Of a DNA stretch of 64,000 bases, positions 34,359 through 43,811 are shown in pieces; the stretch's first letter is position 1, and each line of letters begins with the position of its first letter. Both the position numbers and the translations under genes were made by a program. The notes under the pieces were generated by a model. It searched no databases. It saw only the letters and a program-made list of their open reading frames with translations, and was not told the DNA's origin. The stretch comes from an uncultured Spartobacteria bacterium (GTDB lineage Bacteria > Verrucomicrobiota > Verrucomicrobiia > Chthoniobacterales > Chthoniobacteraceae): positions 1 to 64,000 of the forward strand of contig CAIYUV010000006.1 of assembly GCA_903929475.1 (NCBI GenBank), in the 5' to 3' direction.

Positions 34359-35630
34359 TCAAGGCTCGCCTACGGCCGCCACAAGCCGCCGGACTATTGC
34401 CTCGCCATTCGCACCCTCGCGCAGTGCGGCGGCATTTCCGAAGACACGATGCGCCAGCGCGCAACAGGCAGTCGCACGAATATCATCCGCAGTGACGAGC
34501 GAACGCCCCGCGATGATTGCGCGTGCCTTTGCACCGAGGATGAGCGCATGAGCACCGCGCGGCCCGGCTCCGCTGCTCACGTATTTGCGGATGAAATCGG
34601 GCGCACCTGCATCGGCGGGGCGCGTGGCCCGCACAAGGCGGATGGCGAATTTCACCAAGTGATCACTCATCGGCAAATCAAGAACTGTCTTTTGCAATTC
34701 CAGGATTTCTCGCGCGCTGAAGATTTTTTCCGATGCGGCATCCGGCGGCACGCTCGCTCCTTGCGTGCTGATGCTGAACATAAAGCGGTCAATTCGTTCC
34801 GCGGAAAGCGCACGCACCCCCGCCTCCCCGACTCCGCCCTGCGTTGCCATGACAAAAAACAGCGGCTCCAGCGCAAACTTCATCCCCTCCGCAGCGATGC
34901 TATATTCCTCCATCGCCTCGATCAAAACTGTCTGCGGCCCGTCCGGCGCACAGTTGAATTCCTCGGCAAAAAATATCTGTGCAAAAATCGGCCCCTGCAC
35001 GAGACGCCCCGCGCCCTCGACACCGAACAAGTCACGCTCCGTGACATCCGGCGTGAAACGCACACGCTCGCATTTCAAATCGAACATCCCCGCAAGCGAG
35101 CGCACAAACGCAGCATCCGTCGCACCACCCATGCCGCCGAGCACGACGTGCCCGCGCGAAATCAACGCCGCCAGCACATCGCCGACGACGATGCCATTCT
35201 CTCCGATTTTCCGCGCAAGCGCCGCCACTCGTCCGCGCACCTGCTCCACGAGTTCCTGCACCGCCGGACGATGCACGACGCCACGCGACTCTGCCGGCAA
35301 TGCACGGCTCGCAGCCTCGGCGATTGCGGAAACAACCGCATCCTCATCCTCGAAAACGAAAACATTGTCCCCGATGACCACCTCATCCTTGTCGGCTATC
35401 GGGGCCTCGGCCACCCGGTTTCCATTCAGCCTCGTCCCGTTCACGCTCCCGAGGTCGCGCAAAAACCAGCCGCCATCCTTCGGGAAAATCTCCGCGTGCC
35501 TGCGCGATCCCGCGCTCTCCGGGTGGAGCATCACATTCGTATCAGGATCGCGCCCAATAGAAAGCGACCCGCCCGCGAGCGAAAAAATCTGACCCTGCTG
35601 ATAACCGAGTAAAACGCGAAGTTGTGGCAT
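34359..35630 (-). CDS. FHA domain fused to MoxR-type AAA+ protein with degenerate Walker A
   Basis: A 423-aa protein. The N-terminal FHA domain (about residues 20-100) has SIGRDPD, SRRHAEI and SVNGTRLNG, which bind phosphothreonine. The MoxR AAA+ region follows (about 130-420). The Walker A position reads LGGMGGATDAAF: the catalytic Lys is Asp172 and the adjacent Thr is Ala, so nucleotide binding should fail. The Walker B region is FFAEEFNCAPDGPQ, with the later EAMEE motif. I infer a non-hydrolysing, FHA-recruited partner. It begins at the ATG complementary to 35628-35630; the upstream extension was rejected. Confidence 0.88.
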   Translation of the reverse strand: MPQLRVLLGYQQGQIFSLAGGSLSIGRDPDTNVMLHPESAGSRRHAEIFPKDGGWFLRDLGSVNGTRLNGNRVAEAPIADKDEVVIGDNVFVFEDEDAVVSAIAEAASRALPAESRGVVHRPAVQELVEQVRGRVAALARKIGENGIVVGDVLAALISRGHVVLGGMGGATDAAFVRSLAGMFDLKCERVRFTPDVTERDLFGVEGAGRLVQGPIFAQIFFAEEFNCAPDGPQTVLIEAMEEYSIAAEGMKFALEPLFFVMATQGGVGEAGVRALSAERIDRFMFSISTQGASVPPDAASEKIFSAREILELQKTVLDLPMSDHLVKFAIRLVRATRPADAGAPDFIRKYVSSGAGPRGAHALILGAKARAIIAGRSLVTADDIRATACCALAHRVFGNAAALREGANGEAIVRRLVAAVGEP

Positions 35631-35806
35631 TGTTTGTTTTGCGAAATCACGGAGCCGCAGCCCCGCCCTCAACTAGCAAGCCGAGTGCTCGCAGCAGAAC
35701 AAACCTTCCACTTTTCGATACCCAACCGGGCTAATAACCGATTTGCCACTCGCCTTTTTTACTCCGCGATTGAATTCTCCCCCTCTTGCTTCTCTAAAGT
35801 AAAACC

Positions 35807-36505
35807 ATGCACACACGCCGCACCGCCATCAAAGCCATCGCCACCGCCGCGCTCGTTGGCCCGCAGCTTTTCGCCCAGGGCACCACGCCCACCGAAGTCT
35901 TCAAACTCGCACCGCTGCCCTTCGACTACGACGCGCTCGAGCCACACATTGACGCGGAAACCATGAAGCTCCACCACGACAAACACCACGCCACCTACGT
36001 CGCCAAACTCAACGAAGCCATCGCCAAAGCCCCCGACCTCGCCGGCAAGCCCATCGAAGAACTCCTCACCACCCTCGATGCCGTGCCCGAAGCACTGCGC
36101 CCCGCCATCCGCAACCACGGTGGTGGCCACTACAACCACGCACTCTTCTGGCAGCATTTGAAAAAAGACACCGGTGGCCCGCAGGGCGACCTCCTCCGCC
36201 ACATCGAAAAAACCTTCGGCTCCTTCGCAAAATGGCAGGACCTTTTCGGCGACGCCGCCGCAAAACAATTCGGCAGCGGCTGGGCATGGCTCGTCCTCCG
36301 CGATGGCAAACTCGCTATCGAGGCCACCGCCAACCAAGACTCCCCGCTCAGCACCGGTGGCACTCCGCTGCTCGGCATAGACGTGTGGGAACACGCCTAC
36401 TACCTCAAATATCAGAACCGCCGCGCCGACTACATCAAAGCCTTTCAAGAAGTCATCAACTGGGAATTCGCCGCCGACCGCTACAAAAAGCTCGCGGGGA
36501 AATAA
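35807..36505 (+). CDS. Exported Fe/Mn superoxide dismutase
   Basis: A 232-aa protein with an N-terminal signal, [18 protein letters not shown], which is Tat-like (TRRTAIK). The mature part is an Fe/Mn-[28 protein letters not shown] and [18 protein letters not shown] provide metal ligands His, His, Asp and His. It removes superoxide outside the cytoplasm. It lies divergent from the FHA-MoxR gene. Whether it carries Fe or Mn cannot be told. The signal makes it periplasmic rather than the usual cytosolic enzyme. Confidence 0.93.
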   Translation: MHTRRTAIKAIATAALVGPQLFAQGTTPTEVFKLAPLPFDYDALEPHIDAETMKLHHDKHHATYVAKLNEAIAKAPDLAGKPIEELLTTLDAVPEALRPAIRNHGGGHYNHALFWQHLKKDTGGPQGDLLRHIEKTFGSFAKWQDLFGDAAAKQFGSGWAWLVLRDGKLAIEATANQDSPLSTGGTPLLGIDVWEHAYYLKYQNRRADYIKAFQEVINWEFAADRYKKLAGK

Positions 36506-36634
36506 TTTCCAAGCGCATCACTTTGACACCTTTTATCGAACGCTGGCGACACAGGCATACCGACGATCCTCGTGATGCAAACTTCCAGTTTTGAATAATG
36601 CACGACGGATACAGGGTGATTCCTTGCCTGCGCG

Positions 36635-38362
36635 ATGGTTCGCGCGCTAGGGTATCCGCGTTTGAAACCTTCAGAAACTTCTTTAACGCCGACTTGTGAT
36701 GCAGTGGGGCAACCAGTAAAGACTGGATACGAAGCGCGCTCACCTGTGCATGCGTTTGGCTTCCACGCCTGTTGGATTCTTATTCTTCTCATTGCAGCGT
36801 GGTGGAGATTCTCTTTTCCGCAGACACCTTTGGTGGACAAAGATTTTTGGGGGTATTTGAGCCCGGCGTTGAGAGCTCTGACCGGGCACTCACTGGAACA
36901 TAGCTACGGCCGGGCGATCTTATATCCAAGCCTCGTATATGCAGTGCTCTCAATTTTTCGGGATTTCCGTGCGATCGCAGTGATACAGCACGCCCTCGGC
37001 CTCGGCACGGGGCTGCTTTTACTGGCGACATGGTGCGCAGTCCGAGCGGCATTCCGCACACACCACACGTCGCGCCGATTTTATGATGCTGCCGGTCTTG
37101 CAATGTTCGCGATTTTTCTTTTCGCACCGCAACCAGTGAAGTTCGAATTCTTCATCCGGCCCGACGTGATCTGTCCGTTTTTTGCCGCTTTGAGTTTTTT
37201 TCTTCTGGTTCGCTTTCTCCTCGCATGGCGAACCGGGGGAGGCTCGCGCAGAATGCTGGCGTTTGGAATGTCGGCGGTCTTTTTTTCCTTTGTGCTACCA
37301 AGCCTGAAACCGAGCTACTGGCTCAGCGCCATTTTCACCACCATCCCGATATGGTGCTTTTTTTTCAGTCGGCGTGAAAAGCTTTTGCACCGTTTTTTGG
37401 TGATTTTGATTCCGGGCACCGCCGTGTGGCTGCTGCTTGTTTTGCCTGAACAGCGATCATCACGCAGCGACGAGGTAAGCCATACTTTTCCGCCCCAGTC
37501 AGTTTTTAGCATTCACGCCGTCATCATACGCAAACAGATTGCCGCTGATGTTGCCACGCCCGATCCCGCTGTGCCGTATTCGCAAAAAACGCTCCGCTCC
37601 ACCCTCGCTCTACTTGATGAAGGCATCGCCAATGCGCGTCGCAATAGCCCAGGCCATATGCAATCCCTCGACTGCAATGCCGACTACCTTTTGTATAGAG
37701 ATCCTTTTTTTACAAAAATGGCGGACGGTGAACTTCAAAAAAGTGAGCCGCGCATCGAGTTCTACCGTTATTACTTTCAGCGAGCGTGGCGCAAAATGCC
37801 GGGAGCAATGCTGCACAAGGTCGGTATTCAGCTTGCGATGTTTTACAATCTCCACTGCCCGGCCTATGATGGACACAGCTTCGAGCTGAAAAAAAATTAT
37901 GTCATCTCCCTCGAACAGTTTGAAGTGCCCGATTACCACGCCGAGCTGGTCGCGTGGCCTCCGGCTCTATACTACATGGCCTCCGTAGCCGAACTCGAAA
38001 ACCGTGGAGCAACCATTCACGCACCAAAATTCCTGGCCTTTATCCTCGACCGTCTGGGCAACTGTTACATGCCCGGCCTCATCGCATGGCTCGCGACACT
38101 GCCGTGGCTTTGCTGGCGTGCCGACCGCCGCGCACGCTTCGGCCTCTGCGCCGCCATCCTCGCCGTTGGTTATGCATACAATTTCGGAAACAACCTCGGC
38201 ATCGCCATCCTCCACACACTCGAAATCGGGCGCTACAGCATTGTCCAGTTCGCGACTACACTCATCACTGAAACGCTCACGGGAATCTTTTTGTTTGAGG
38301 TATTCGCAACCGCAATCCCGCTATCATTTTCACGTGCAAAAAAGGCGTCTTACACACCGTAA
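36635..38362 (+). CDS. Predicted GT-C-type membrane glycosyltransferase
   Basis: A 575-aa multi-pass protein with about ten hydrophobic stretches and a periplasmic loop containing VDKDFWGYLSPAL and YGRAILYP, the acidic and Pro-rich pattern of GT-C (PMT/ArnT-like) enzymes. I cannot tie it to a substrate. The region is visibly more AT-rich, with long T/A runs, than its neighbours, suggesting recent acquisition. An internal start is possible because the first ~40 residues are polar. The next gene is proA. Confidence 0.6.
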   Translation: MVRALGYPRLKPSETSLTPTCDAVGQPVKTGYEARSPVHAFGFHACWILILLIAAWWRFSFPQTPLVDKDFWGYLSPALRALTGHSLEHSYGRAILYPSLVYAVLSIFRDFRAIAVIQHALGLGTGLLLLATWCAVRAAFRTHHTSRRFYDAAGLAMFAIFLFAPQPVKFEFFIRPDVICPFFAALSFFLLVRFLLAWRTGGGSRRMLAFGMSAVFFSFVLPSLKPSYWLSAIFTTIPIWCFFFSRREKLLHRFLVILIPGTAVWLLLVLPEQRSSRSDEVSHTFPPQSVFSIHAVIIRKQIAADVATPDPAVPYSQKTLRSTLALLDEGIANARRNSPGHMQSLDCNADYLLYRDPFFTKMADGELQKSEPRIEFYRYYFQRAWRKMPGAMLHKVGIQLAMFYNLHCPAYDGHSFELKKNYVISLEQFEVPDYHAELVAWPPALYYMASVAELENRGATIHAPKFLAFILDRLGNCYMPGLIAWLATLPWLCWRADRRARFGLCAAILAVGYAYNFGNNLGIAILHTLEIGRYSIVQFATTLITETLTGIFLFEVFATAIPLSFSRAKKASYTP

Positions 38363-38429
38363 ACATGGCCGGAGATGAACGAGCGGTTGATTCCTGCGCC
38401 GTCCTCCTGCATTTGTCTCCGCCACTTTC

Positions 38430-39701
38430 ATGAGTCTCACTGATCAAATCCACGACTTCGGCAAACGCGCACGCGCCGCCGCACGCCAGCTCCGCCAATG
38501 CACTGCGGAGCAAAAGAACGCAGGTCTCCGCGCGATGTCGGACGAACTCGTCGCCGCGCAGGACGCGATACTTTCTGCAAATGCGAAGGATTTGGAGAAA
38601 GCAAAGGCTGCGGGGTTGAGCGCGGCGATGATGGACCGCCTCACGCTGAATCCCAAGCGCATCGCTGCGATGGCGGACGGGATTCGTCAGGTCGCGGAAC
38701 TGCCTGATCCTGTCGGCGAGATTATCCGCGACTGGACGCGGCCCAACGGACTTCGCATCCAAAAGAAACGCGTGCCCATCGGGGTCATCGGGATCATTTA
38801 TGAATCGCGCCCCAACGTCACCGCTGACGCAGCGGTGCTCTGCGCGAAGACGGGCAACGCGACAATCCTCCGTGGCGGCAGCGAGAGCATCAACAGCAAC
38901 ATCGCCATCGCCGCCGCCCTCGCACGCGGTGGCGCGAAAGCCGGTCTGCCCGCCGATGCAATCCAGCTCATCCCTGTGACCGACCGCGAGGCCGTGCGCG
39001 TGATGTGCGAAATGGATCAGTTCCTCGATTGCATCGTCCCGCGCGGAGGGAAGAGCCTCATCGAAGTCGTCGTCAGCCATGCGCGGATGCCCGTCATCAA
39101 GCACTACGACGGCATTTGCATCATGTATGTGGACGCCGCCGCCGACCTCGCTATGGCGGAGAAACTCATCATCAACGCCAAGTGCCAGCGTCCCGGAGTG
39201 TGCAACGCCATCGAGACTGTGCTCGTTCATTCCGCAGTGGCGGAAAAATTCTTCGCCACGACAGCGCCTGCCATTTTGGAGAAAGGAGTCCAACTCCGTT
39301 GCGATGAACGCGCATTTTCCAAGCTCGCAAATCTCAACTCCCCTCTCGTCGCGCACGCCGCCGCCGAAGATTTCCGCACGGAGTATCTCGATCTCATCCT
39401 CGCGGTGAAAGTCGTGGATTCGATCGAAGAAGCCATCTCGCACATCGAGAACAACGGCTCGCACCACAGCGACTGCATCATCACTGCCGACGGACGCGCA
39501 GCCGAGCAGTTCCTCGCCGACGTGGATAGTGCGACGGTTTATTGGAACGCAAGCACGCGCTTTACCGATGGCGGCGAGTTTGGATTCGGCGCTGAGATCG
39601 GCATCTCGACCGACAAGCTCCACGCACGCGGCCCGATGGGGCTGGAGGAACTGACGACTTACAAATACGTCCTGCGCGGCAGCGGGCAGGCACGACCATA
39701 G
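38430..39701 (+). CDS. proA: Gamma-glutamyl phosphate reductase (ProA)
   Basis: A 423-aa NADPH-dependent aldehyde-dehydrogenase-fold enzyme that converts gamma-glutamyl phosphate to glutamate 5-semialdehyde in proline synthesis. The motifs include PIGVIGIIYESRPNVT, ATILRGGSESINSN, the catalytic Cys in CQRPGVCNAIET, and the C-terminal RFTDGGEFGFGAEIGI segment. It is full length. Its partner proB is not in the window. The upstream gap is 67 bases. Confidence 0.96.
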   Translation: MSLTDQIHDFGKRARAAARQLRQCTAEQKNAGLRAMSDELVAAQDAILSANAKDLEKAKAAGLSAAMMDRLTLNPKRIAAMADGIRQVAELPDPVGEIIRDWTRPNGLRIQKKRVPIGVIGIIYESRPNVTADAAVLCAKTGNATILRGGSESINSNIAIAAALARGGAKAGLPADAIQLIPVTDREAVRVMCEMDQFLDCIVPRGGKSLIEVVVSHARMPVIKHYDGICIMYVDAAADLAMAEKLIINAKCQRPGVCNAIETVLVHSAVAEKFFATTAPAILEKGVQLRCDERAFSKLANLNSPLVAHAAAEDFRTEYLDLILAVKVVDSIEEAISHIENNGSHHSDCIITADGRAAEQFLADVDSATVYWNASTRFTDGGEFGFGAEIGISTDKLHARGPMGLEELTTYKYVLRGSGQARP

Positions 39702-39751
39702 AATCCACGGGAATATCCCCTGCCCTGCCCGCTCTCACTTTCCATAAAGCC

Positions 39752-40327
39752 ATGAACACATTCATCCGCACCGCAGCAGCAGCACTCGCGATTTTCACGT
39801 GTGCCTGCGACGCCAAAGACAAAAAGTCGACAAACGAAAAAGCCATGAACGAACAAAGCCAGAAGCAAGACCTCTCGAAACTCTCGAAAGAGGAACTCGC
39901 CAAGAAACTCGACCAGGAAGCCTACTATGTCTGCATCATGGGCGGCACCGAAAAGCCATTTCAAAACAAGTATTGGAACAATCACGAACAGGGAGTCTAC
40001 GTGGACATCATCAGCGGCAAGCCGCTTTTTGCGAGCACTCACAAGTTTGAATCCGGCAGCGGATGGCCGAGTTTTTTCAGCCCGCTTGAGAAGGATGAAA
40101 TTATGGAGAAGGTGGACACAAGCTTGGGTATGATCCGCACCGAGCTGATTGCCAAAACCAGCGGCTCCCACCTCGGCCACCTCTTCGACGACGGCCCGCG
40201 ACCCACCGGAATGCGCTACTGCATCAACAGCGCCGCGCTGCGTTTTATTCCAGTGGCGGACTTGAAAAAGGAAGGGTTGGAAAAATTCGCGCCCCTTTTT
40301 GAAAAGGAAGGCGCGGAGAAAAAGTAG
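39752..40327 (+). CDS. msrB: Peptide-methionine (R)-S-oxide reductase MsrB, exported
   Basis: A 191-aa protein: an N-terminal signal or lipoprotein-like stretch (MNTFIRTAAAALAIFTCAC), a Lys-rich linker, and a MsrB domain. Visible family motifs are HEQGVYVDIISGKPLF, SGSGWPSF, SGSHLGHLFDDGP and the catalytic RYCINSAALRF. The domain lacks the zinc-binding CxxC pairs of some MsrB types. The product should repair methionine-R-sulfoxide, most likely outside the cytoplasm. A shorter start at ATG 39845 would give a cytosolic form. Confidence 0.9.
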   Translation: MNTFIRTAAAALAIFTCACDAKDKKSTNEKAMNEQSQKQDLSKLSKEELAKKLDQEAYYVCIMGGTEKPFQNKYWNNHEQGVYVDIISGKPLFASTHKFESGSGWPSFFSPLEKDEIMEKVDTSLGMIRTELIAKTSGSHLGHLFDDGPRPTGMRYCINSAALRFIPVADLKKEGLEKFAPLFEKEGAEKK

Positions 40328-40439
40328 TCGCAGCTACTGTTTTCAACACCACCGCCGGGCATGGCGTCCGGCGGCAGTTCGTATTTTTGAACAGTTCAAC
40401 CTTTTCAGCGCAGCAGTGCTTTGCTTCACTGCCGTTCAC

Positions 40440-41822
40440 ATGACGAAAGTCCCATCTTACCTGCTCGCCGCATTCCTCGCCTTATCCATCGCGGCATGGG
40501 GAGACACCTTCACCTTGAAAAGCGGGGAAAAAGTGGAAGGCAGTATTCTTTCGGAAACGGACAAGGTGGTGACGCTCCAAATCGCGGTAACTGCTACGAT
40601 CAAGGACGAGCGCGTTCTTAAAAAAACCGACATCGTGAGCGTGGAAAAAATCGCGCCGGACGAACAGGCGTGGCCGGCACTAAAGGCTCTCGCACTCGGC
40701 GACGAATCGCTCGAAGCTGCGGACTACGCACAGGCAATCACAAAGCTCGGCGCTTTCGTCAGCCTCTATCCACAGAGCAGCCACGCAGCCGAGGCAAAAA
40801 CGAAGCTCGGTGTTTTTGATGCGGAAAAAAAACGCATCGAGGCCGGTGAATTAAAAATCGGCGGCAAGTGGCTCAACTCCGAGCAGGCGGAACAGGAAAA
40901 AGTGCAAATCGCCGGGGATATCCTGCTTTCCCGCATGAAACGATTCGCCGTCGCCATCCAGTATGTCGAAACCATGAATGTCTTTGACGCTCTTGAAAAA
41001 AACTATCCCGGCTGCGCCGCGATGCCCGACGCCATTGATATCGCACGTCAGGCCATCCCCGCGCTCAGACTCGCCGCAGAACAGCGGCAGACGCAATTCA
41101 AGCAGAACGTGGTGGAAAACGCCGCGCGCCTCGCAAACGCACGCGGCACTGAACGTGAGCAAGTCGAAGCGTTGCAAAAGAAAAATCTAGCGACACTGGA
41201 GGCAGCCGTCGCCGCCGCCGAGCACAGCGGCGCGAACTGGCTTCCTCTTTCCCCCGCCAACGACCGCAGCCTGACTTCGCTCATCAACAGATGCAACAGC
41301 GAGCTTACCCGCATCAACGCCCTGCCCGTGGAAAAAATGCGGCAGTCCATCAAAGCTATCGCCAAGGCTAGGGCCGCCTTTGAAACCAACGATCTCGCCG
41401 CAGTCGAAAAAGCACTCACCGATGCCGGCGGTGCGTGGTCTGCAAACGAACAAGTCAAACGCCTCCAGGCAAAACTCGTCATCGAACGCCAGAAAGCCGC
41501 CGAGGCCGCAAAGGCTGAGGCAGCCGAGAAAGCCGCAATCGCAAAAGCAAACGCGGAAAAACTCGCCAAATTAAAAGCCGAGGCAGTCAAGGCCGAGGCC
41601 GAGGCAAAGAAGGCGCGAGACGAGAAAGCAGCGCGCGATGCTGAAACAGCGGCTGCAGAACAGGAAAAATGCGACCGTGAAAATCGTAACCGCATCATCA
41701 TGTATTCACTTGGTGGCATCGCGGTCATCATCTTGCTCGTCGTCGTCGCCCGGAAAAAACCGCGTCCCCAAGTCGAAATCCTGCCCGAGAAACCAGACAC
41801 GGAAAATCCCCCCGCCAAGTAA
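40440..41822 (+). CDS. Exported coiled-coil protein with N-terminal Lsm-like region and C-terminal TM helix
   Basis: A 460-aa protein starting at ATG 40440 (frame open from 40299). It has a signal peptide (MTKVPSYLLAAFLALSIAAW), an Lsm-like strand set (TFTLKSGEKVEGSI), and a TPR-like stretch (YAQAITKLGAFVSLYPQSS). A long Ala/Glu/Lys coiled coil follows (about 330-430), then a transmembrane helix (SLGGIAVIILLVVVA) and a basic tail. It resembles envelope-located scaffolds in this phylum, but I cannot name a family. A GC-rich hairpin at 40352-40374 lies in the upstream gap. Confidence 0.65.
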   Translation: MTKVPSYLLAAFLALSIAAWGDTFTLKSGEKVEGSILSETDKVVTLQIAVTATIKDERVLKKTDIVSVEKIAPDEQAWPALKALALGDESLEAADYAQAITKLGAFVSLYPQSSHAAEAKTKLGVFDAEKKRIEAGELKIGGKWLNSEQAEQEKVQIAGDILLSRMKRFAVAIQYVETMNVFDALEKNYPGCAAMPDAIDIARQAIPALRLAAEQRQTQFKQNVVENAARLANARGTEREQVEALQKKNLATLEAAVAAAEHSGANWLPLSPANDRSLTSLINRCNSELTRINALPVEKMRQSIKAIAKARAAFETNDLAAVEKALTDAGGAWSANEQVKRLQAKLVIERQKAAEAAKAEAAEKAAIAKANAEKLAKLKAEAVKAEAEAKKARDEKAARDAETAAAEQEKCDRENRNRIIMYSLGGIAVIILLVVVARKKPRPQVEILPEKPDTENPPAK

Positions 41823-41852
41823 ACACCACTCCCGCCGCCCGCACATCACCTT

Positions 41853-42437
41853 ATGCGCACCGCAACCATCCAACGCAAAACCGGCGAAACAGACATCCGC
41901 ATCACACTCACCATTGAGGGGCGCGGCACCAGCACCATCGCCACGAAGATCCCGTTCTTCGACCACATGCTCACGCTCTTCGCGCGCCACAGCCTCGTGG
42001 ACCTCGACGTGAAAGCAGACGGCGACATCGAGGTGGATTTCCACCACACCGTCGAAGACACCGGCATCGCGCTCGGCCAGGCATTCGCGCAGGCGCTCGG
42101 CGGGAAAAAAGGCATCCGCCGCTACGGCCACGCGTATTTGCCGATGGACGAAACGCTCGCCCGCGTCGTCGTGGATTTCAGCGGACGCCCCTACCTCGAA
42201 TACCGCGCCCCGAGCGGCGTGAGCAGCATCAACGGCTTCGCCTTCCAGCTCGTCGAAGAATTTCTCCGCGCCTTCAGCGTTCATTCCGGCTGCAATCTGC
42301 ACGCCGAAATCCTCTACGGTCGCGACGCCCACCACATGGCCGAAGCCATCTTCAAAGGCCTCGCCAAAGCCGTGGACGCCGCCTGCCAGATCGACCCGCG
42401 AGTCGAAGGCGTGCCGAGCACCAAGGGAATGCTGTAG
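41853..42437 (+). CDS. hisB: Imidazoleglycerol-phosphate dehydratase HisB
   Basis: A 194-aa monofunctional dehydratase of histidine biosynthesis. Metal-binding histidine motifs are visible: FHHTVEDTGI near residue 70 and DAHHMAEAIFK near the C-terminus. The N-terminus (TGETDIRITLTIEGRG) and FFDHMLTLFARH also match. It is the first of a hisB-hisH-hisA set with 3- and 5-base gaps. hisF, hisI and the rest are not in the window. Confidence 0.96.
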   Translation: MRTATIQRKTGETDIRITLTIEGRGTSTIATKIPFFDHMLTLFARHSLVDLDVKADGDIEVDFHHTVEDTGIALGQAFAQALGGKKGIRRYGHAYLPMDETLARVVVDFSGRPYLEYRAPSGVSSINGFAFQLVEEFLRAFSVHSGCNLHAEILYGRDAHHMAEAIFKGLAKAVDAACQIDPRVEGVPSTKGML

Positions 42438-42440
42438 CGG

Positions 42441-43040
42441 ATGATCGCACTCATTGACTACGGCTCCGGCAACGTCCGCAGCGTCTTCAACGCACTCACC
42501 TCCCTCGGCGCGGACGTCCGGCTCACAGCAGACGCGGGCGAAATTTCGCGCGCCGAGAAAATCGTCCTCCCCGGCGTCGGTGCGTTTGGCGATTGCGTGC
42601 ACGGATTGCAGGAACGCGACTTGTGGGGGCCGATGCAGGACAGCCTCGCCAGCGGTCGGCCCTTCCTCGGCATCTGCGTCGGCTACCAGATGCTCTTCGA
42701 GCAAAGCGAAGAGACCCCCGGCGTTCGTGGGTTTGGATTTTTTCCCGGCAAAGTGAAACGCTTCGCCACCCCCGGCTTAAAAATCCCGCAAATCGGCTGG
42801 AACAACCTCAACCTCACCCCGCACCCGCTCTGGGCCGGCCTCCCTGCGCAGCCCCACGTTTATTTCGTCCACAGCTACTACTGCGAACCGACCGACCCCA
42901 CCACCGTCATCGCCCGCACCACCTACGGCCAGACCTTCGCCGCCGCCGCCGCGCGAGGCAGCGTCGCCGGTGTCCAATTTCACCCCGAAAAAAGCCAGAC
43001 CGTCGGCCTCGGCATCTTGAAAAACTTCCTCAACACCTAA
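42441..43040 (+). CDS. hisH: Imidazole glycerol phosphate synthase glutaminase subunit HisH
   Basis: A 199-aa class I glutamine amidotransferase that supplies ammonia to HisF. The catalytic triad motifs are present: FLGICVGYQMLF with the nucleophilic Cys, and VQFHPEKS with the His-Glu pair; the oxyanion-hole strand GSGNVRSV is at the N-terminus. It begins 3 bases after hisB. Length matches the family. Confidence 0.96.
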   Translation: MIALIDYGSGNVRSVFNALTSLGADVRLTADAGEISRAEKIVLPGVGAFGDCVHGLQERDLWGPMQDSLASGRPFLGICVGYQMLFEQSEETPGVRGFGFFPGKVKRFATPGLKIPQIGWNNLNLTPHPLWAGLPAQPHVYFVHSYYCEPTDPTTVIARTTYGQTFAAAAARGSVAGVQFHPEKSQTVGLGILKNFLNT

Positions 43041-43045
43041 ACACC

Positions 43046-43765
43046 GTGCTCCTATTTCCCGCGATTGACCTCATGTCCGGCCAAGTCGTCCGCCTCCAAC
43101 AAGGCCGCGCCGACCAAAAAACCATCTACTCCAGCGACCCTGCCGCCTTCGCGCGAAAATGGGAAACCGAAGGCGGCGACTGGCTCCACCTCGTGGACCT
43201 CGACGCCTCCTTCTCCGGCCAGCAGAGCAACCTCGCCTCCGTCCGCGCCATCACCAGCGCCGTCAAAATCCCCTGCGAACTCGGCGGCGGCATCCGCACC
43301 CCCGAAGCCATCGAACGCGCCCTCGAAGCAGGCGTCACCCGCGTCATCCTCGGCACCAAAGCCGCCGAATCCCTCGACTTCGTCGCCGAAATGGCCACCC
43401 GGTTTGGCCGCGACAAAATCGCCGTCGGCATCGACGCCAAAAACGGTATCGTCTCCGTCAAAGGCTGGACACACGAAACCGGCCAGAGCGCCCTCGACCT
43501 CGCCATCTCCGCCGTCCACGCCGGCGCAGGCACCATCATCTACACCGACATCGCCACCGACGGCATGTTAATGGGCCCCAACTTCGCCGAAACCGAACGC
43601 GTCCACAACGCCATCCACCCCTTCGGCGGCCAGCTCATCGCCAGCGGCGGCGTCGGCACCGCAGCCCACGTCACCCGCCTCCGTGAAATCCCCGGCCTCT
43701 ACGGCTGCATCATCGGCAAAGCCCTCTACGACGGCGCCGTCACGCTGCAAGAATGCACCGCGTAA
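43046..43765 (+). CDS. hisA: Phosphoribosylformimino-AICAR-phosphate isomerase HisA
   Basis: A 239-aa TIM barrel starting at GTG 43046, 5 bases after the hisH stop. Visible signatures are the LFPAIDLMSGQVVRL motif, ELGGGIRTPEAIERAL and IYTDIATDGMLMGPN with the catalytic Asp residues, followed by ASGGVGT. It catalyses the Amadori-type isomerisation in histidine synthesis. The larC1 gene begins 46 bases downstream. Confidence 0.95.
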   Translation: MLLFPAIDLMSGQVVRLQQGRADQKTIYSSDPAAFARKWETEGGDWLHLVDLDASFSGQQSNLASVRAITSAVKIPCELGGGIRTPEAIERALEAGVTRVILGTKAAESLDFVAEMATRFGRDKIAVGIDAKNGIVSVKGWTHETGQSALDLAISAVHAGAGTIIYTDIATDGMLMGPNFAETERVHNAIHPFGGQLIASGGVGTAAHVTRLREIPGLYGCIIGKALYDGAVTLQECTA

Positions 43766-43811
43766 GCAGCACGCTTGCGCGCATCCACTTTCACTCTCAC
43801 TCTCACATTTC

